Notes under the pieces: generated by a model | What the model saw: the letters and a program-made list of their open reading frames with translations, nothing else | Database searches by the model: none | Told to the model about the DNA's origin: nothing | Part shown: positions 1 to 10,600 of the stretch, in pieces | Numbering within the stretch: position 1 is the stretch's first letter | Layout: each line of letters starts with the position of its first letter | Source: Cinnamomum chago | Taxonomy: Eukaryota > Streptophyta > Magnoliopsida > Laurales > Lauraceae | DNA length: 64,000 bases | Direction: 5' to 3' | Assembly: GCA_038049695.1 (NCBI GenBank) | Contig: CP142451.1 | Span: 12,026,001 to 12,090,000 of the forward strand | Position numbers and translations under genes: made by a program

Positions 1-63
1 CAATGTAATCAAGTTGTGTGAATGAGATCTGTCATTTATTTCCTGTGTTTTTTTGGATTGCAG

Positions 64-1163
64 AAGGAGTTGTTGCAGGGGCTAAGGCTGCAGTTCTTGC
101 TACCATTGCAAGTGCAATTCCAACGGTAAGAAATGAAATTTGAATTACATAAGTACGCCAAGCTGACTTATCAGAGGAAGGCTGAGTTTGGCCTAGCTTG
201 TTTTTGGTATTATTGACATGGGCAACTGAACTTATGTAAATCATGGTCTACAATGCAGCTTGCTAGTGTGAGGATGCTGCCATGGGCAAGGACCTACCTT
301 AATCCCACAGCTCAAGCTCTTATCATCTCATCAGGTGATTATTATTGATGTTGTTGTTAATCCTACTACTACTGCTGTTATTATGATTATGATTATTACT
401 GCTACTATGCTACTATTACAATCATTATTATATATGCACTTCGATCTGTGTCAATGTTATGGTGCTAGTGGGATGGAACAGTCCGGGCCAACCAGGCCTA
501 CATTGCATTTGGGCTATGTTTTAGGTCTTCTGGACTGCAGCTTATGCCTAAAACTAGCCTATCCTGACACCTTCAGTACAAAACCTGGCTAGGTCATGGG
601 TCACATAATTTTGAGAACGGATGGGGCTGGGACTAACTTTCAGGCCTATAGGCTGGAGTAACTAAACAGACTGGGCTTAAATCAGCAACAGCCCTTGCCC
701 AATCTGGCCCATGAAAACCCATAATCAGTAAATCTCAACATACTTGGGGGTTTGGTGATGGGCCTCAATATCACTCAGATCAGCAGTGATGTTATTCAAC
801 AATCAGACTGAATCTACGATTGGGCTGTGATTGACTTCCCACTTGATTTAGTTTTCCCTTCTTGGAATGATTCAATCTTGCAGTAAATATATAACACTCA
901 AGCATGAGTAAAAGTCATTAGTCATGACCATTACCTATCATAGTTACAGGGCTAGACTGAAAGACAAAGGTTTTTCCTTGATGTAAAAACTGGGCCCTTA
1001 TATTACACGGCTGGGTGGATATACTCATTTCCATATTGTTGTTACAAGTAATGAAATGGTGTTTGTGATGGCAGCTGCGGGTGCTGCATACTTTATAGTT
1101 GCGGACAAGACTGTGCTGGCTTCAGCAAGGAAGAACTCCTTCGAGCAGGCCCACCAACGTTGA
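64..1163 (+). CDS. ENOD93: Early nodulin 93-like protein, copy 1, exons 2-4 (5' end outside window)
   Basis: Three exons are visible: 64-125, 259-334 and 1075-1163. All have GT/AG borders, and joined they read through in one frame to a TGA. The translation begins EGVVAGAKAAVLATIASA, continues with LASVRMLPWAR and ALIISSAAGAAYFIVADK, and ends SFEQAHQR. This is the conserved, largely hydrophobic core of plant ENOD93 proteins. ENOD93s are small, probably membrane-associated proteins first found in root nodules and later linked to mitochondria and nitrogen responses; the exact role is unsettled. Exon 1 is not in the window and should lie upstream, since positions 1-63 are the end of intron 1. Compared with copy 2, this copy has Val where copy 2 has Leu in GV(V/L)AGAK. 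It converges with the PPR gene at 2818-5043. Confidence 0.85.
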
Positions 1164-1179
1164 AGCTTGATTTATTGCA

Positions 1180-1270
1180 TGTAACTAGCCAGTCCCATAG
1201 ATGGGATGGGACTATGATGATGATGTAACTAGCCAGTCCCATAGATGGGATAGGCTATGATGATGATGAT
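1180..1270 (+). repeat. 44-bp direct repeat downstream of ENOD93 copy 1
   Basis: The stretch from TGTAACTAGCCAGTCCCATA onward occurs twice with a 44-bp period, followed by (GAT)n. It lies just after the stop codon, probably in the 3' UTR. The same repeat is present in copy 2 at about 30426-30515, so it predates the duplication. Confidence 0.8.
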
Positions 1271-2542
1271 GAAAAATGAACTTAGCTTGTACTCTGCTTA
1301 TTATATATATAGATAAATGAGAAGCGAGTTTAGTTTTTGATAACAATTGAGTTGCAGCAAGGAATCAAGTAAGAAAAAAAAATCTTGGTTTGCATGTCAA
1401 AAGTATGCTCCTGTTTGTGGGTACCCGACCTTGATGCATCTAATTACAAGAATAAGGAGATGGGAAGGATATGATGCGGATTAATGATTGTTCAAAGTCC
1501 ACTCTAGTTAGATTATTTTAATCCTTCACTGTAGTGCCTTAAAAGTTTTAGCAGTTTGAAAGATGGATTGGATCAATCCTAAGTCAGTGGTGTTCATTTG
1601 CTGGGTTAAACGACCCATTTATTTCTCAGGCCTAAAATTCAGGACTGGATTCAGCTCATCTGCCAGAAAGTCAGGCCCAGGTCTAGCCCATTCGCAAAGT
1701 TTATAACCCCCGTAGTATGAAGTTTGTTGGATCAGGCTGGCCCTCAATAACCTATAACCGCTACTCCCCTTAGCATGCACTGTTGATGATACTGAACTGA
1801 AGTGCCTGTATATTGTATAATAATGTTCCCTTCTATTATGCTTCCAGTACATCTTTATACTTCCCAACATCTCTACACCAAGATAGAAGATGTCTTGAAC
1901 CGTGTTCTGTTAGGATTATAACCTGAAAATCTTAGTGTGCTCCCATTGCCTTTCAGCCGGCCCGCATCACTGATATGGATCCAATTGTAGATGATCACAT
2001 ATATCATGGATGATGATTATATGGACAGGATGAATCATGTCAAAGCAACAAGGAAGACTTTTTGTGACCTGGTGGGTAGACGTCTTGTGTTCTGGGTAAG
2101 CAGGATTGGTAATAGGTTGAGTCCATTGGAGTAGCCAGGACCAGGTTGAGTCCATATGTATTTAGGCAATAGGTAATTGTACCAGCAGTAACCGGCTTTC
2201 CTTAAGGCATATGATCTAAGAGTGGAAAAGAAAAGAGTTTTTTTTCTATGCCTGTGGACAAAGGCACACCGCCGAACCCACATAAATCTTTTTTTTATTT
2301 ATTTAATTCTCCCCTGTATATCTGCTTTGTGTGGTTGATTCAGGTTGTTACACTTTAGCGCACAGCATGAATATAAACCTTGAGCATGGGAGATAACTAG
2401 CTACTATTTTAGTGATTTTTGATCCCTTTATTTCTTTTCTTCTAAAACTAACAGCATTGGTCTCAAGTAAGAACTTAATTTGGAGGGTTAATTATATCAT
2501 TTTGGCTTTTTTATGAATAATGTAATGCCATCATTATGACAT
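1271..2542. other. Intergenic, no gene seen
   Basis: This is AT-rich sequence between the converging ENOD93 and PPR genes. It should hold both 3' UTRs. I see no convincing coding region, RNA gene or mobile element. The equivalent of copy 2 differs by small indels only, for example about 20 extra bases near 31472. Confidence 0.6.
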
Positions 2543-2814
2543 CTTAGTCAGAAATACATTTGTGGGCTGTTCATGATGATGACCTTTTCACACCATCAAT
2601 CTTCAATCTTCACTGTTTCTCTGCAACTCTATATCCTCTCAAAGATCATGACAATATAAATAGAAGTGAAGATGGAAGCTTAGTCAGAAATACATTTGTG
2701 GGCTGTTCATGATGATGACCTTTTCACACCATCAATCTTCAATCTTCACTGTTTCTCTGCAACTCTATATCCTCTCAAAGATCATGACAATATAAATAGA
2801 AGTGAAGATGGAAG
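2543..2814. repeat. 136-bp tandem duplication, copy 1 only
   Basis: Units 2543-2678 and 2679-2814 are essentially identical and abut the PPR stop codon on its 3' side. Copy 2 has one unit only (ending just before 31955), so the doubling happened after the segmental duplication, or was lost from copy 2. Confidence 0.93.
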
Positions 2815-2817
2815 CTT

Positions 2818-5043
2818 TCACCAGTAGTCCATGCATGAACACAAGCCATCTTTAAAATGGTGGAAACGACAACGATCTCTGGCAATAATCTCCCTATTGA
2901 AGATCTTAGAAATGAGCTTTGCTTCTGAATGGCAATTCCCACATACGCGAAGGTTCTTCACAATTCGAATTGTTGTCCCTGGACTAGTACTGATCAACCC
3001 AAAGGCAATCGCTATCTTCTCACTGTGATAACACAATGCCCCTTCCTTCATGGACTCCATATCATAGAGCACTTCGGAGGTATCCGGCTCATGTCCTGCC
3101 AATTCCAACTGGTTGTCTATTTCATCTAGCATTTCATAAATCTGGCTGCTCTGTGGATGAGCTTTGTCCCCAACCAGAAATTCATGAACAACACCATCCA
3201 CCTCGATGGAGCTACACCCAGGCAATTTCTTCATTCCCATATCATTTAATCTAGTTCTTATTCTCGCCACGTCATCCCATCTACCAGCTCCTGCATAAAT
3301 GTTAGATAAAAGCGCATAAACACCAGGGTTTTCGGGCTCCAATTCAAGAAGCTGACCGGTTACTAATTCCGCCAATTCTACATTGCCATGAACACGACAA
3401 GCACCAAGCAAAGATCCCCAGATAGCCCCATCAGGTTTCATCTCCATCTTCTCCTTAATGTCCTTCGCCTCGTCAAAGAGTCCAGCTCGACTGAGAAGAT
3501 CTATCATGCATCCATAGTGGTTCAGTTTGGGTGGGATCTTATAAACCCGGATCATGGAATCAAAATGCTGACAGCCAGCTTCTACCAAACCGGCATGGCT
3601 ACAAGCAGACAGAATTCCAACAAAGGTGATATCATCTGGTTCGAACCCTTTATCGACCATTTTAGAGAAAAGGGCAAGAGCCTTATCTGCATTTCCATGC
3701 GAAGCTAGAGCAGAAATCATAGCTTTCCAAGAAGCCAAGGTTTTGACTTCCATTGCATCAAATAGTTGTTCCGCAGACTTGATACTCCCACATTTAGCAT
3801 ACATGCCAATGAGGCTACTGTAAAGGGAAGTATTGGTTGTGCTACTCATGTTCTTGGCTATATAAGCATGTATCCATTTACCAAGATCAAGAGCACCCAA
3901 GTAAGTACAAGCTGGAAGAACATTCAAGAAGGTGACCTCGTTAGGCTCCTGGTTTGAGAGCTGCATTTGCCTAAACAGGGCCAATGCCTCTTTGTAGCGG
4001 CTCAAATGAGTACATCCACCAATCATAACATTCCATGAGATTTGATCTTTTCGAGGAATTGCATCGAACAATGTGCGAGCCGTCTCCAAGTCCCCGCACT
4101 TTGCATACATATCTATGAGATCATTAACAAGCCGGATATTTGAACCAAACCCATTGTCTTCAATCCAAGACCGAACCCAATCCCCTATTTCAATAGAACC
4201 CAAGTGGGCGCAGGCTGAAAGGACACTAACCATTGTGCTTTCATTGGGTTCAACCATAGCATTCAACATCTCTTGGAAAAATTCTAATGCCTCTTTAAAC
4301 TGACTGCTTTGGGCATACCCAGAAATCATCGCATTCCATGACACTACATCCCTCACTGAAATCTCATCAAAAAGTTTACGGGCATCATTCAAATAACCCC
4401 GTGAAGCATACCCAGCAATCAATGCCGTGAAAGAGACCGCATCACGGAGAGGACTTTTATCGAACACCCGGCGGGCATCATCCAACTCACCACATCTCAC
4501 ATACATATTGATGAGGGAGGTGTGTACGAAGGCGTCGGAGTCAAGTCCAAATTTCAAAACATGCACATGGACCTGTTTCCCTTCGTCTGGGGCTGGAGTT
4601 TGGGCGCAAGATTTCAAAAGGAAGGGGAAGGTGTACGAATTCGGCTCGACCACTGAAAGGAGCATGCAGATGTAGAAGGAGATGGCGAGAATAGGAGTTG
4701 GGCTCAGAGAGTAGCCTCGGATGATGGTGTTCCAGATTATGGGGTTGGGTTCATGGATGGAATTGAAGATGAGGAGAGCGTAGGAGAGGTCGCCCAAGGG
4801 GGAGACGGCGCAGAACTCGATGAGCTTGCTTAGAGCGAATTGGGTGTTGTGGAGGCCAGTTTTGATGAAGTGGGCGTGGGCTTGTTTGATGGTTTGGGTG
4901 CCTCTGCAAGTGGAGAGGAGAGAAAGAGATGGGTGGTTTTGGAGGTATTTGTATGGAGGGTCTGAAGAAGGGAGAAAATGGAGAGGGAATGAAGAAGCAG
5001 AAGAAGTAATTGGAATAGAAGGTGATGAAAATACAGTTGCCAT
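2818..5043 (-). CDS. OTP82: DYW-class pentatricopeptide repeat protein, OTP82-like, copy 1
   Basis: A single-exon gene of 741 codons, chosen to start at ATG 5041-5043 (MATVFSSPSIPITSS), which gives a Ser-rich, chloroplast-transit-like N-terminus. The frame stays open for 76 more codons upstream to 5271, but that part looks like 5' UTR. After the leader come alternating P, L and S PPR motifs (for example SWNAMISGYA and NALIDMYAKCG-like units), then E/E+ motifs (PGCSSIEVDGVVHEF) and a full C-terminal DYW domain with the HSE motif, the CGNCH motif and the terminal CSCMDYW. The DYW domain is the cytidine deaminase of plant organelle RNA editing. Sequence order and length match Arabidopsis OTP82 (741 aa), which is needed for editing plastid ndhB and ndhG transcripts; the orthology is my inference. 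Copy 1 has Asp308 and Lys440 where the second copy has Ala and Asn. Confidence 0.9.
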   Translation of the reverse strand: MATVFSSPSIPITSSASSFPLHFLPSSDPPYKYLQNHPSLSLLSTCRGTQTIKQAHAHFIKTGLHNTQFALSKLIEFCAVSPLGDLSYALLIFNSIHEPNPIIWNTIIRGYSLSPTPILAISFYICMLLSVVEPNSYTFPFLLKSCAQTPAPDEGKQVHVHVLKFGLDSDAFVHTSLINMYVRCGELDDARRVFDKSPLRDAVSFTALIAGYASRGYLNDARKLFDEISVRDVVSWNAMISGYAQSSQFKEALEFFQEMLNAMVEPNESTMVSVLSACAHLGSIEIGDWVRSWIEDNGFGSNIRLVNDLIDMYAKCGDLETARTLFDAIPRKDQISWNVMIGGCTHLSRYKEALALFRQMQLSNQEPNEVTFLNVLPACTYLGALDLGKWIHAYIAKNMSSTTNTSLYSSLIGMYAKCGSIKSAEQLFDAMEVKTLASWKAMISALASHGNADKALALFSKMVDKGFEPDDITFVGILSACSHAGLVEAGCQHFDSMIRVYKIPPKLNHYGCMIDLLSRAGLFDEAKDIKEKMEMKPDGAIWGSLLGACRVHGNVELAELVTGQLLELEPENPGVYALLSNIYAGAGRWDDVARIRTRLNDMGMKKLPGCSSIEVDGVVHEFLVGDKAHPQSSQIYEMLDEIDNQLELAGHEPDTSEVLYDMESMKEGALCYHSEKIAIAFGLISTSPGTTIRIVKNLRVCGNCHSEAKLISKIFNREIIARDRCRFHHFKDGLCSCMDYW

Positions 5044-5392
5044 TGAAGTGGTGTTGGTTGAGAGAGATGGTTTGAAAAGCAGTTGATTTTGTGTTACCCG
5101 CCAAATAAAACGGTCGGGAAGAGGGTGAGATGAGATTAGGGCCTTATAGAGGCCAGGTGGGGCCCAAGACCCAACTGGGCCGTTGAAATAGCAGTCCTGG
5201 GTCGATGGTTGGTGCCAATGGGCCGGGTCTAGTCCTGATTTCATATGATGATGGGCTCTACTAGGACCCAAATTTTACAATTTTCTTATCTAGAATACTT
5301 ACTTTCGTTTTGAATACACCCACGAGGTAGTCCTAGAACTGGTATCTAGTATTGGGACTCGATTGGATTCAATAACATTAGGTACTTGTACA

Positions 5393-5867
5393 TAGGGTTG
5401 TAAATGGGTATCCAATCATTCGATTACCTAAAAGTTACAATCCATAAAAAACTAGGTTCGGAATCTAATTTAGGTTCCGATTGATCAAACAGGTCCAGTT
5501 CCAAGTCCATATAGGTTTTGACCCATGGACCCTGGATCTGGCATATGAGCTTTTGATTTGCAAATTGTACCTCAAAATCAACTTTATTTTTGAACATTTT
5601 TATGTATAATATGAGAGGTAGCAGACTTGATGCATTGTTATAAGTTTAATGATATGCTTATTTTAAGAAAAACAAAAAATAAAGAAAAATTAGAATCAAT
5701 TTTGGAACTAGATTCCAGTCTTCTAGATGGATCTGGTTTCGGAACCGGATTCGAATTTTCCTATCGAAAAAACAAAACAGGTTCCGAGTTAAAAGCGGGA
5801 CCATTATTTAGAAACGGGTCCGAGTTCATTATTGTTCCGATCCAGAACCATTTCATTTGCAACCCTA
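5393..5867. mobile_element. hAT-type MITE (TAGGGTTG ends), copy 1
   Basis: A 475-bp non-coding element. It starts TAGGGTTGTAAATG and ends GCAACCCTA, flanked by CTTGTACA (5385-5392) and CTTGTATA (5868-5875). In copy 2 the two 8-bp flanks are identical, so they are a true 8-bp target duplication, the hallmark of hAT elements. It lies about 350 bp upstream of the PPR start and predates the segmental duplication. A related element is at 13804-14342. Confidence 0.8.
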
Positions 5868-7329
5868 CTTGTATACACTCAAACCCAAACTGGAACAATG
5901 TAGCCTACTTTCTAATCTTGTTGAGATTCCTTAGAGAGGTTCAGATCCTCTGCACCTCTTGTATCAAGAGGCTTTTGATATTTTTCAAAATAGGACACGT
6001 GATAGAGTTTTCAGGCCCACTAATTTCTTTAGATGATGGAGGCATTTTACTTTTTAGATCTAGCAACTTTAAAGTTAAGTCCTCTATATATTCATGTCAT
6101 TGGATGATATATTTTTTTCATCTCCTTTTGTTTTAGAAAGATGAGATAGTTAATAATAAAGGGCATCTGGTCGGAGGTCCCTCAACTTTGGTTTTTACTG
6201 CAAACGGTCCACGTGTTTTTTTTGTAGAGCCAAATGTCACTTTTCAAGTTTTAAACACTTAAAAAGTCTACAGTGCCCCTCTTAATACACTCTGTGCAGT
6301 ATACAAAAAAGGAAAACTGATTTCGTTAAGAGTTTCATTTGGAGAAAAAAAAGAGAGTAAATTCGTCAATGTCGTGAAGATTATTTAATTGCACAAATCA
6401 ATGATTACGACAAGTAAGAGAAAGAAAATGGGGAAAACGGATTCAAATAAGAATAAATCCTCTAGAAAATCTGCACGTAGGACTGAACAAAACTCAAATA
6501 AATTTATCTGAGAAGGAGAAATTATCTAGAGAATCTGCACATGGGAATGGGGAAAACTTAGACATTTTTTTCCTTTTGTTCGCGGATAGGCTTTTCTCAA
6601 GCCCTCTTTTATCTCCATATGCTATGGGTTAGCTAGAGAATCGAAAATTATACTAGGACATTATAGACTGCTTGGGGCTCACTTCTACAGTTCTACTCAA
6701 TCATCTTCTTCATGTTTATATTATGGGCCCCTCCCAATTCTAATTAACTTGAGTATACGAACGAGTGCACCTTTAATTATAATAGGTCGTGAACAGTTGA
6801 ATTGCATCCTCTTATGCAGGGGTGGAAGGACAAAATTCTCCTTGGTGGTGACCATACTTTTATGTTTATACTTTTAGATATTTGGGAAGCTAAATCTATT
6901 TATTATTGGCCTACTCACTGATGAATCAATGGCAAGGCATATCATAGAGGCAATCAGGATCCAATCTCATTTTTAGTGGTCAGGTTAGAAAATATAACTC
7001 TCTTGCCATTTGACAAATAGAAAAAAAAAATCCATTTATTATTATTTTCTATCCAAACACATCCACAATGAGACCTTTTCAAACTAGTTGGAGTTGTGAC
7101 TTGTGACTTTCTTAGGGCCTATTTCTTGAGTGGGATTTCTGACAAAAATTGGTTGCTTGGGACTTGAGGGATTCCTGTCAGAAAATCTCTGTTCAATTAA
7201 TAAAATTTGGATAATGTTGGAATTTTAGTATTTCAAAATGCTCAAAAGGAGGCATTTTCAGATTCTGATCCACCTTCTAGCATTTATGAATTAAAAAAAT
7301 TTGGAGACTTTTGGTGGAACTCCGGTGCA
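5868..7329. other. Intergenic, no gene seen
   Basis: AT-rich sequence upstream of PPR copy 1. The short open frames here show no recognisable protein motif and differ in length between the duplicate blocks, which argues against coding function. Confidence 0.6.
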
Positions 7330-9000
7330 CCAATTTCTAAAGATGGGCCCATGTATCATAGTTTTTAATGGTGGACCCCAAATTAGATTTCTTAAAAAGC
7401 GGGTTCCATTTTATGATTTCTAAAAATGTGACCCTGTTACCTCCAGTTTCTAAAAGTAGGCCTTTGTTAGAATTCCATGCACTACAAAAAGTGGGCCCAA
7501 ATTGTAATTCCTATGAAGGTGGCCCCCATATTCTAATTCTTAAACTTGGGCCCCATGTTGTAGTTCATGAAGGTGGGTCCCATGTACAACAAGTTCTAGG
7601 TCATTCCTTATTGCAACTCCTAAAGATGGACTCGCAATATTGTAATTCCTAAGTATGGGTTCATTGATCACAAGCACAAAAGGTAGGCCACATTCATATT
7701 CACATAAAGGCGGGTACCATGTGCTAATTTCTAAAGATATGTCTCATATTGTAATTTCTAAAGGTGAGCCCATGTATGCTAATTCCTAAATGTGGGCTCA
7801 CATTGTAATTTCTAATGGCAGCTCCGATGTTTCCAATGGTAAAATGTGGCATGCAGTTGAATTCCTATAAAGGTAGGCCCCATGTACAGCAATTCCTCAA
7901 GGTGGATCCATATTTTAATTTGAAAAGGTGGGACTATGTAAAAATTCCTAATGGCGGACCCAAGTCTCAATTCCTATAAAGGAGGGCCCATGTTTGGATT
8001 CCTTCCAATTAGGGATGAAAGTGGGCCGGGCCAAGCCGGGCTTTGACAGGCCCTAGGCTCGGCCCTAGTATTTTTCTGTAGGCCCTAGCTCGGCCCTAGC
8101 CCTAGAGGGCCTCAAAAACCCTGGCTCGGGCTCGACCCTTATTAAGTTATGAGGCCCTAGGGCCGGCCCTTTGAACCTGGCTCGATTGAGGCCCTAGGCT
8201 CGGCTCGTGAGCTCGGCCCGTTTTATAATGATATAGTACTAGCTGAAAGAAAATATTTTCAGGAAAAAAAAATCCTGTAGGAATTCAAAGAAATCTGCAT
8301 ATGTAAACCAAAACAAAAAAATGGTCAAATGCATGCATTCATCCCATATTCTCATTCTCATAATTTGGATTGCAGCACTAAAATTAACTAAAATAAAAAA
8401 GACTTCATAAAAGCAAAGGGAGCCTAGTTCCAACACTCCATAATAGTTCAATGTTAATGTAGATTAGCAGCATTAAACTCCAACAATAATACAAATCAAA
8501 TTAAACTCCAATAGCATCATAGAAAAAAATAAAGTATTCGACTAACATCATAAAATAAAGTTTTCATCATCACCAGCATCACCTATAACAACAAGAATAG
8601 AGCCTTGTATATAAATAATAATAACAACAAAGGAAAGATTGTTTCAAAGTTACAAGACTTAAAAACTGGGCAGCCGTTGGTTGGATCCACTTTAATGATC
8701 CAACGGTTCCCACTTGACCTGAATAAATCTTTATATATAATATATATAGGCCCTAGGGCTTACGAGCCGGGCTTCATCAAGCCCTAGCTCGGCCCTTTTA
8801 AGCAAACGGGCTTCTTACTAGGCCCTAGCTCGGCTCTTTTGTCTTTTGAGCCGAGCTCGGGCCGAGCCTATAACGGGCCGTCCGCGGGCAGCCCTAGGAC
8901 GGCCCGGCCCACTTTCACCCCTACTTCCAATGTTATGTAATTTCTAAAGGTGGGGCTTATGTACAACAATTCATAAAGGTGGATCCGTAGAAATGGACAA
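7330..9000. repeat. Degenerate 30-36 bp minisatellite, copy 1
   Basis: From about 7330 to 8009, and again at 8932-9000, a unit resembling AATTCCTAAAGGTGGGCCC followed by ATGT recurs roughly every 30-36 bp with many substitutions. The hAT element at 8010-8923 interrupts the array. The uninterrupted array of copy 2 is at about 36460-37190. Confidence 0.75.
8010..8923. mobile_element. 914-bp non-autonomous hAT element, present only in copy 1
   Basis: The left end is TAGGGATGAAAGTGGGCC and the right end is its reverse complement with one mismatch; the terminal match runs about 23 bp. The element is flanked by an exact 8-bp target duplication, CTTCCAAT, at 8002-8009 and 8924-8931. Copy 2 has an intact empty site with a single CTTCCAAT near 37126-37133. 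The ends are rich in GGCCCTAG/CTCGGCCC subterminal repeats, while the centre is AT-rich and has no transposase. Confidence 0.95.
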
Positions 9001-9503
9001 TGAAAAAACAATAAGACATTTGTCAAATGGGAAAGTAATCTCCAGCCACGGCCCACTTTACCACAAACTTTACCAGCTCTCACTTTTTTTGACTCATAAA
9101 ACTAAGGTAACGTGTAGTGAAGTAAGATAAAAAAAAAGGCCTAGTTTACCACACAAACTCTCTCACCTTACTTTACCTCATATAAAACAAACACAAACAT
9201 TGCTTCACCACTTACTTTCTCTCACCTTTACTGTTGATGTGACCTTTAATTCACCTTTACTTTACCACACTTGTAAACAAACATCCAGTATGTGAAAAGT
9301 TGACCAGGGCTAGCATTCGAGCTACATTTCTATCAAGATTGGCCCATCACCAGATGAGAAAAGTTGGCAATTGGTCCAGTTGGAATGGATTTGACTTGGG
9401 TTGAGCGCCGACTGTAATAAATATACACTAACTTGAATCTTGACCTAATTATTTTCAACTAGGCTGAAAATCTGATCCATAATTCTTAATTGAGAATGTT
9501 GAC

Positions 9504-10259
9504 CAGGGTTTTTGGCAGATTTGACTGATTGGGTTCGAAAAGTGTGCGACTGGAACGCTAGGCAAACGAGATTTTTTTTTAACGAAAAAATGCAGATTTT
9601 AAGTTCATTATATGGACTTCGAGTTCCCCAATTTTCATGAAAAAATACCCTCCGGAAGTGGGTCAAACAGTGACCTAAACAGGGCTACTCAGATTGGTTT
9701 TTGGCAGATTTGACTGACTGGGTTCCAAAAGTGCGCTACTGGTACGCTAGGCAAATGCGTTTTTTTTTTTAACCGAAAAATGCCGATTTTAAGTTCAATA
9801 TATAGACTTTGAAACCCCCAATTTTCATGAAAAAAATCCCTTCGGAAGTGGTCAAACAATGACCTAAACAGGGCTACTCATATTGGTTTTTGGCAGATTT
9901 GACTGACTGGGTTCCAAAAGTGCGCGACTGGAACGCTAGGCAAACGTGATTTTCTTTTAACGAAAAAATGTAGATTTTAAGTTCATTATATGGACTTCGA
10001 GTTCCCCAATTTTCATGGAAAAATACCCTCCGGAAGTGGGTCAAACAGTGACCTAAATAGGGCTACTCAGATTGGTTTTTGGCAGATTTGACTGATTGGG
10101 TTTCAAAAGTGCGCGATTGGAACGCTAGGCAAACGCGATTTTTTTTAGAACAAAAAATTACAGATTTCAAGTTCAGTATATAGACTTTGAAACCCCCAAA
10201 TATCGTCCAAAAATTCCTTCGGGAAGTGGGCTAACCAGTGCCCCAAATAGGGGTACTCA
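9504..10259. repeat. Four tandem copies of a 189-bp unit
   Basis: The word GGCAGATTTGACTGA starts at 9514, 9703, 9892 and 10081, an exact 189-bp period. Each unit also contains CGACTGGAACGCTAGGCAAA, a poly-T run and a TTTTAAGTTCATTATAT-like segment. The array begins within a few bases of the point where homology to copy 2 ends. The fourth unit is the most diverged. It is absent from the rest of the window. Confidence 0.93.
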
Positions 10260-10299
10260 GCATCACTTTAACAAAAAAACTTGTTCTTGCCAATCACTT

Positions 10300-10600
10300 A
10301 AAACATCTATAATTCACCATTCTTATTCAACATTCAACACTCAACCATTCACCTATAACTCCCACATTCAAACTCAACCTGTTTTTGCCCATCACTTAAA
10401 ACATCAAGATTTTCCATTCTTATTCAACATCAAACCAACCATTCATTCACCTATAACTCCCACATTCAAACTCAACCTGTTTTTGCCCATCACTTAAATA
10501 ATCAGCATTCACCATTCTTATTCAACATCAAACCAACCATTCATTCACCTATAACTTCCACATTCAACATTCAACATCAACACAAACTATTTCCATTGAA
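10300..10600. repeat. About 98-bp imperfect tandem repeat, three units
   Basis: CATTCTTATTCAACAT starts at 10318, 10415 and 10513, each followed by AACCATTC, CACCTATAACTCCCACATTC and TGCCCATCACTTAAA. It is a CA-rich, low-complexity array immediately after the 189-bp repeats, fading out towards 10760. Confidence 0.8.

Larger units (their letters stand above)
1..9499. repeat. Segmental duplication, copy 1 (left end outside window)
   Basis: This block matches 29229-37762 almost base for base. Position 1 corresponds to 29229, and the match stops after 9499 (37762 in copy 2). It holds ENOD93 exons 2-4, the OTP82-like PPR gene, a hAT MITE and a minisatellite. Copy-specific differences are a 136-bp tandem duplication at 2543-2814, a 914-bp hAT insertion at 8010-8923 and a few short indels. 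The left limit of homology is not visible because the window starts inside the block. Confidence 0.97.

Noticed and set aside
335-592. 85-codon open frame after ENOD93 exon 3 (also 29563-29826)
   Set aside because: It begins in the (ATT)n-rich intron 3, and the two copies differ in their C-terminus owing to a 12-bp insertion.
3388-3708. Open frames on the + strand opposite the PPR genes (also 32525-32845 and others)
   Set aside because: They are antisense shadows of a conserved coding sequence; the DYW protein on the - strand explains them.
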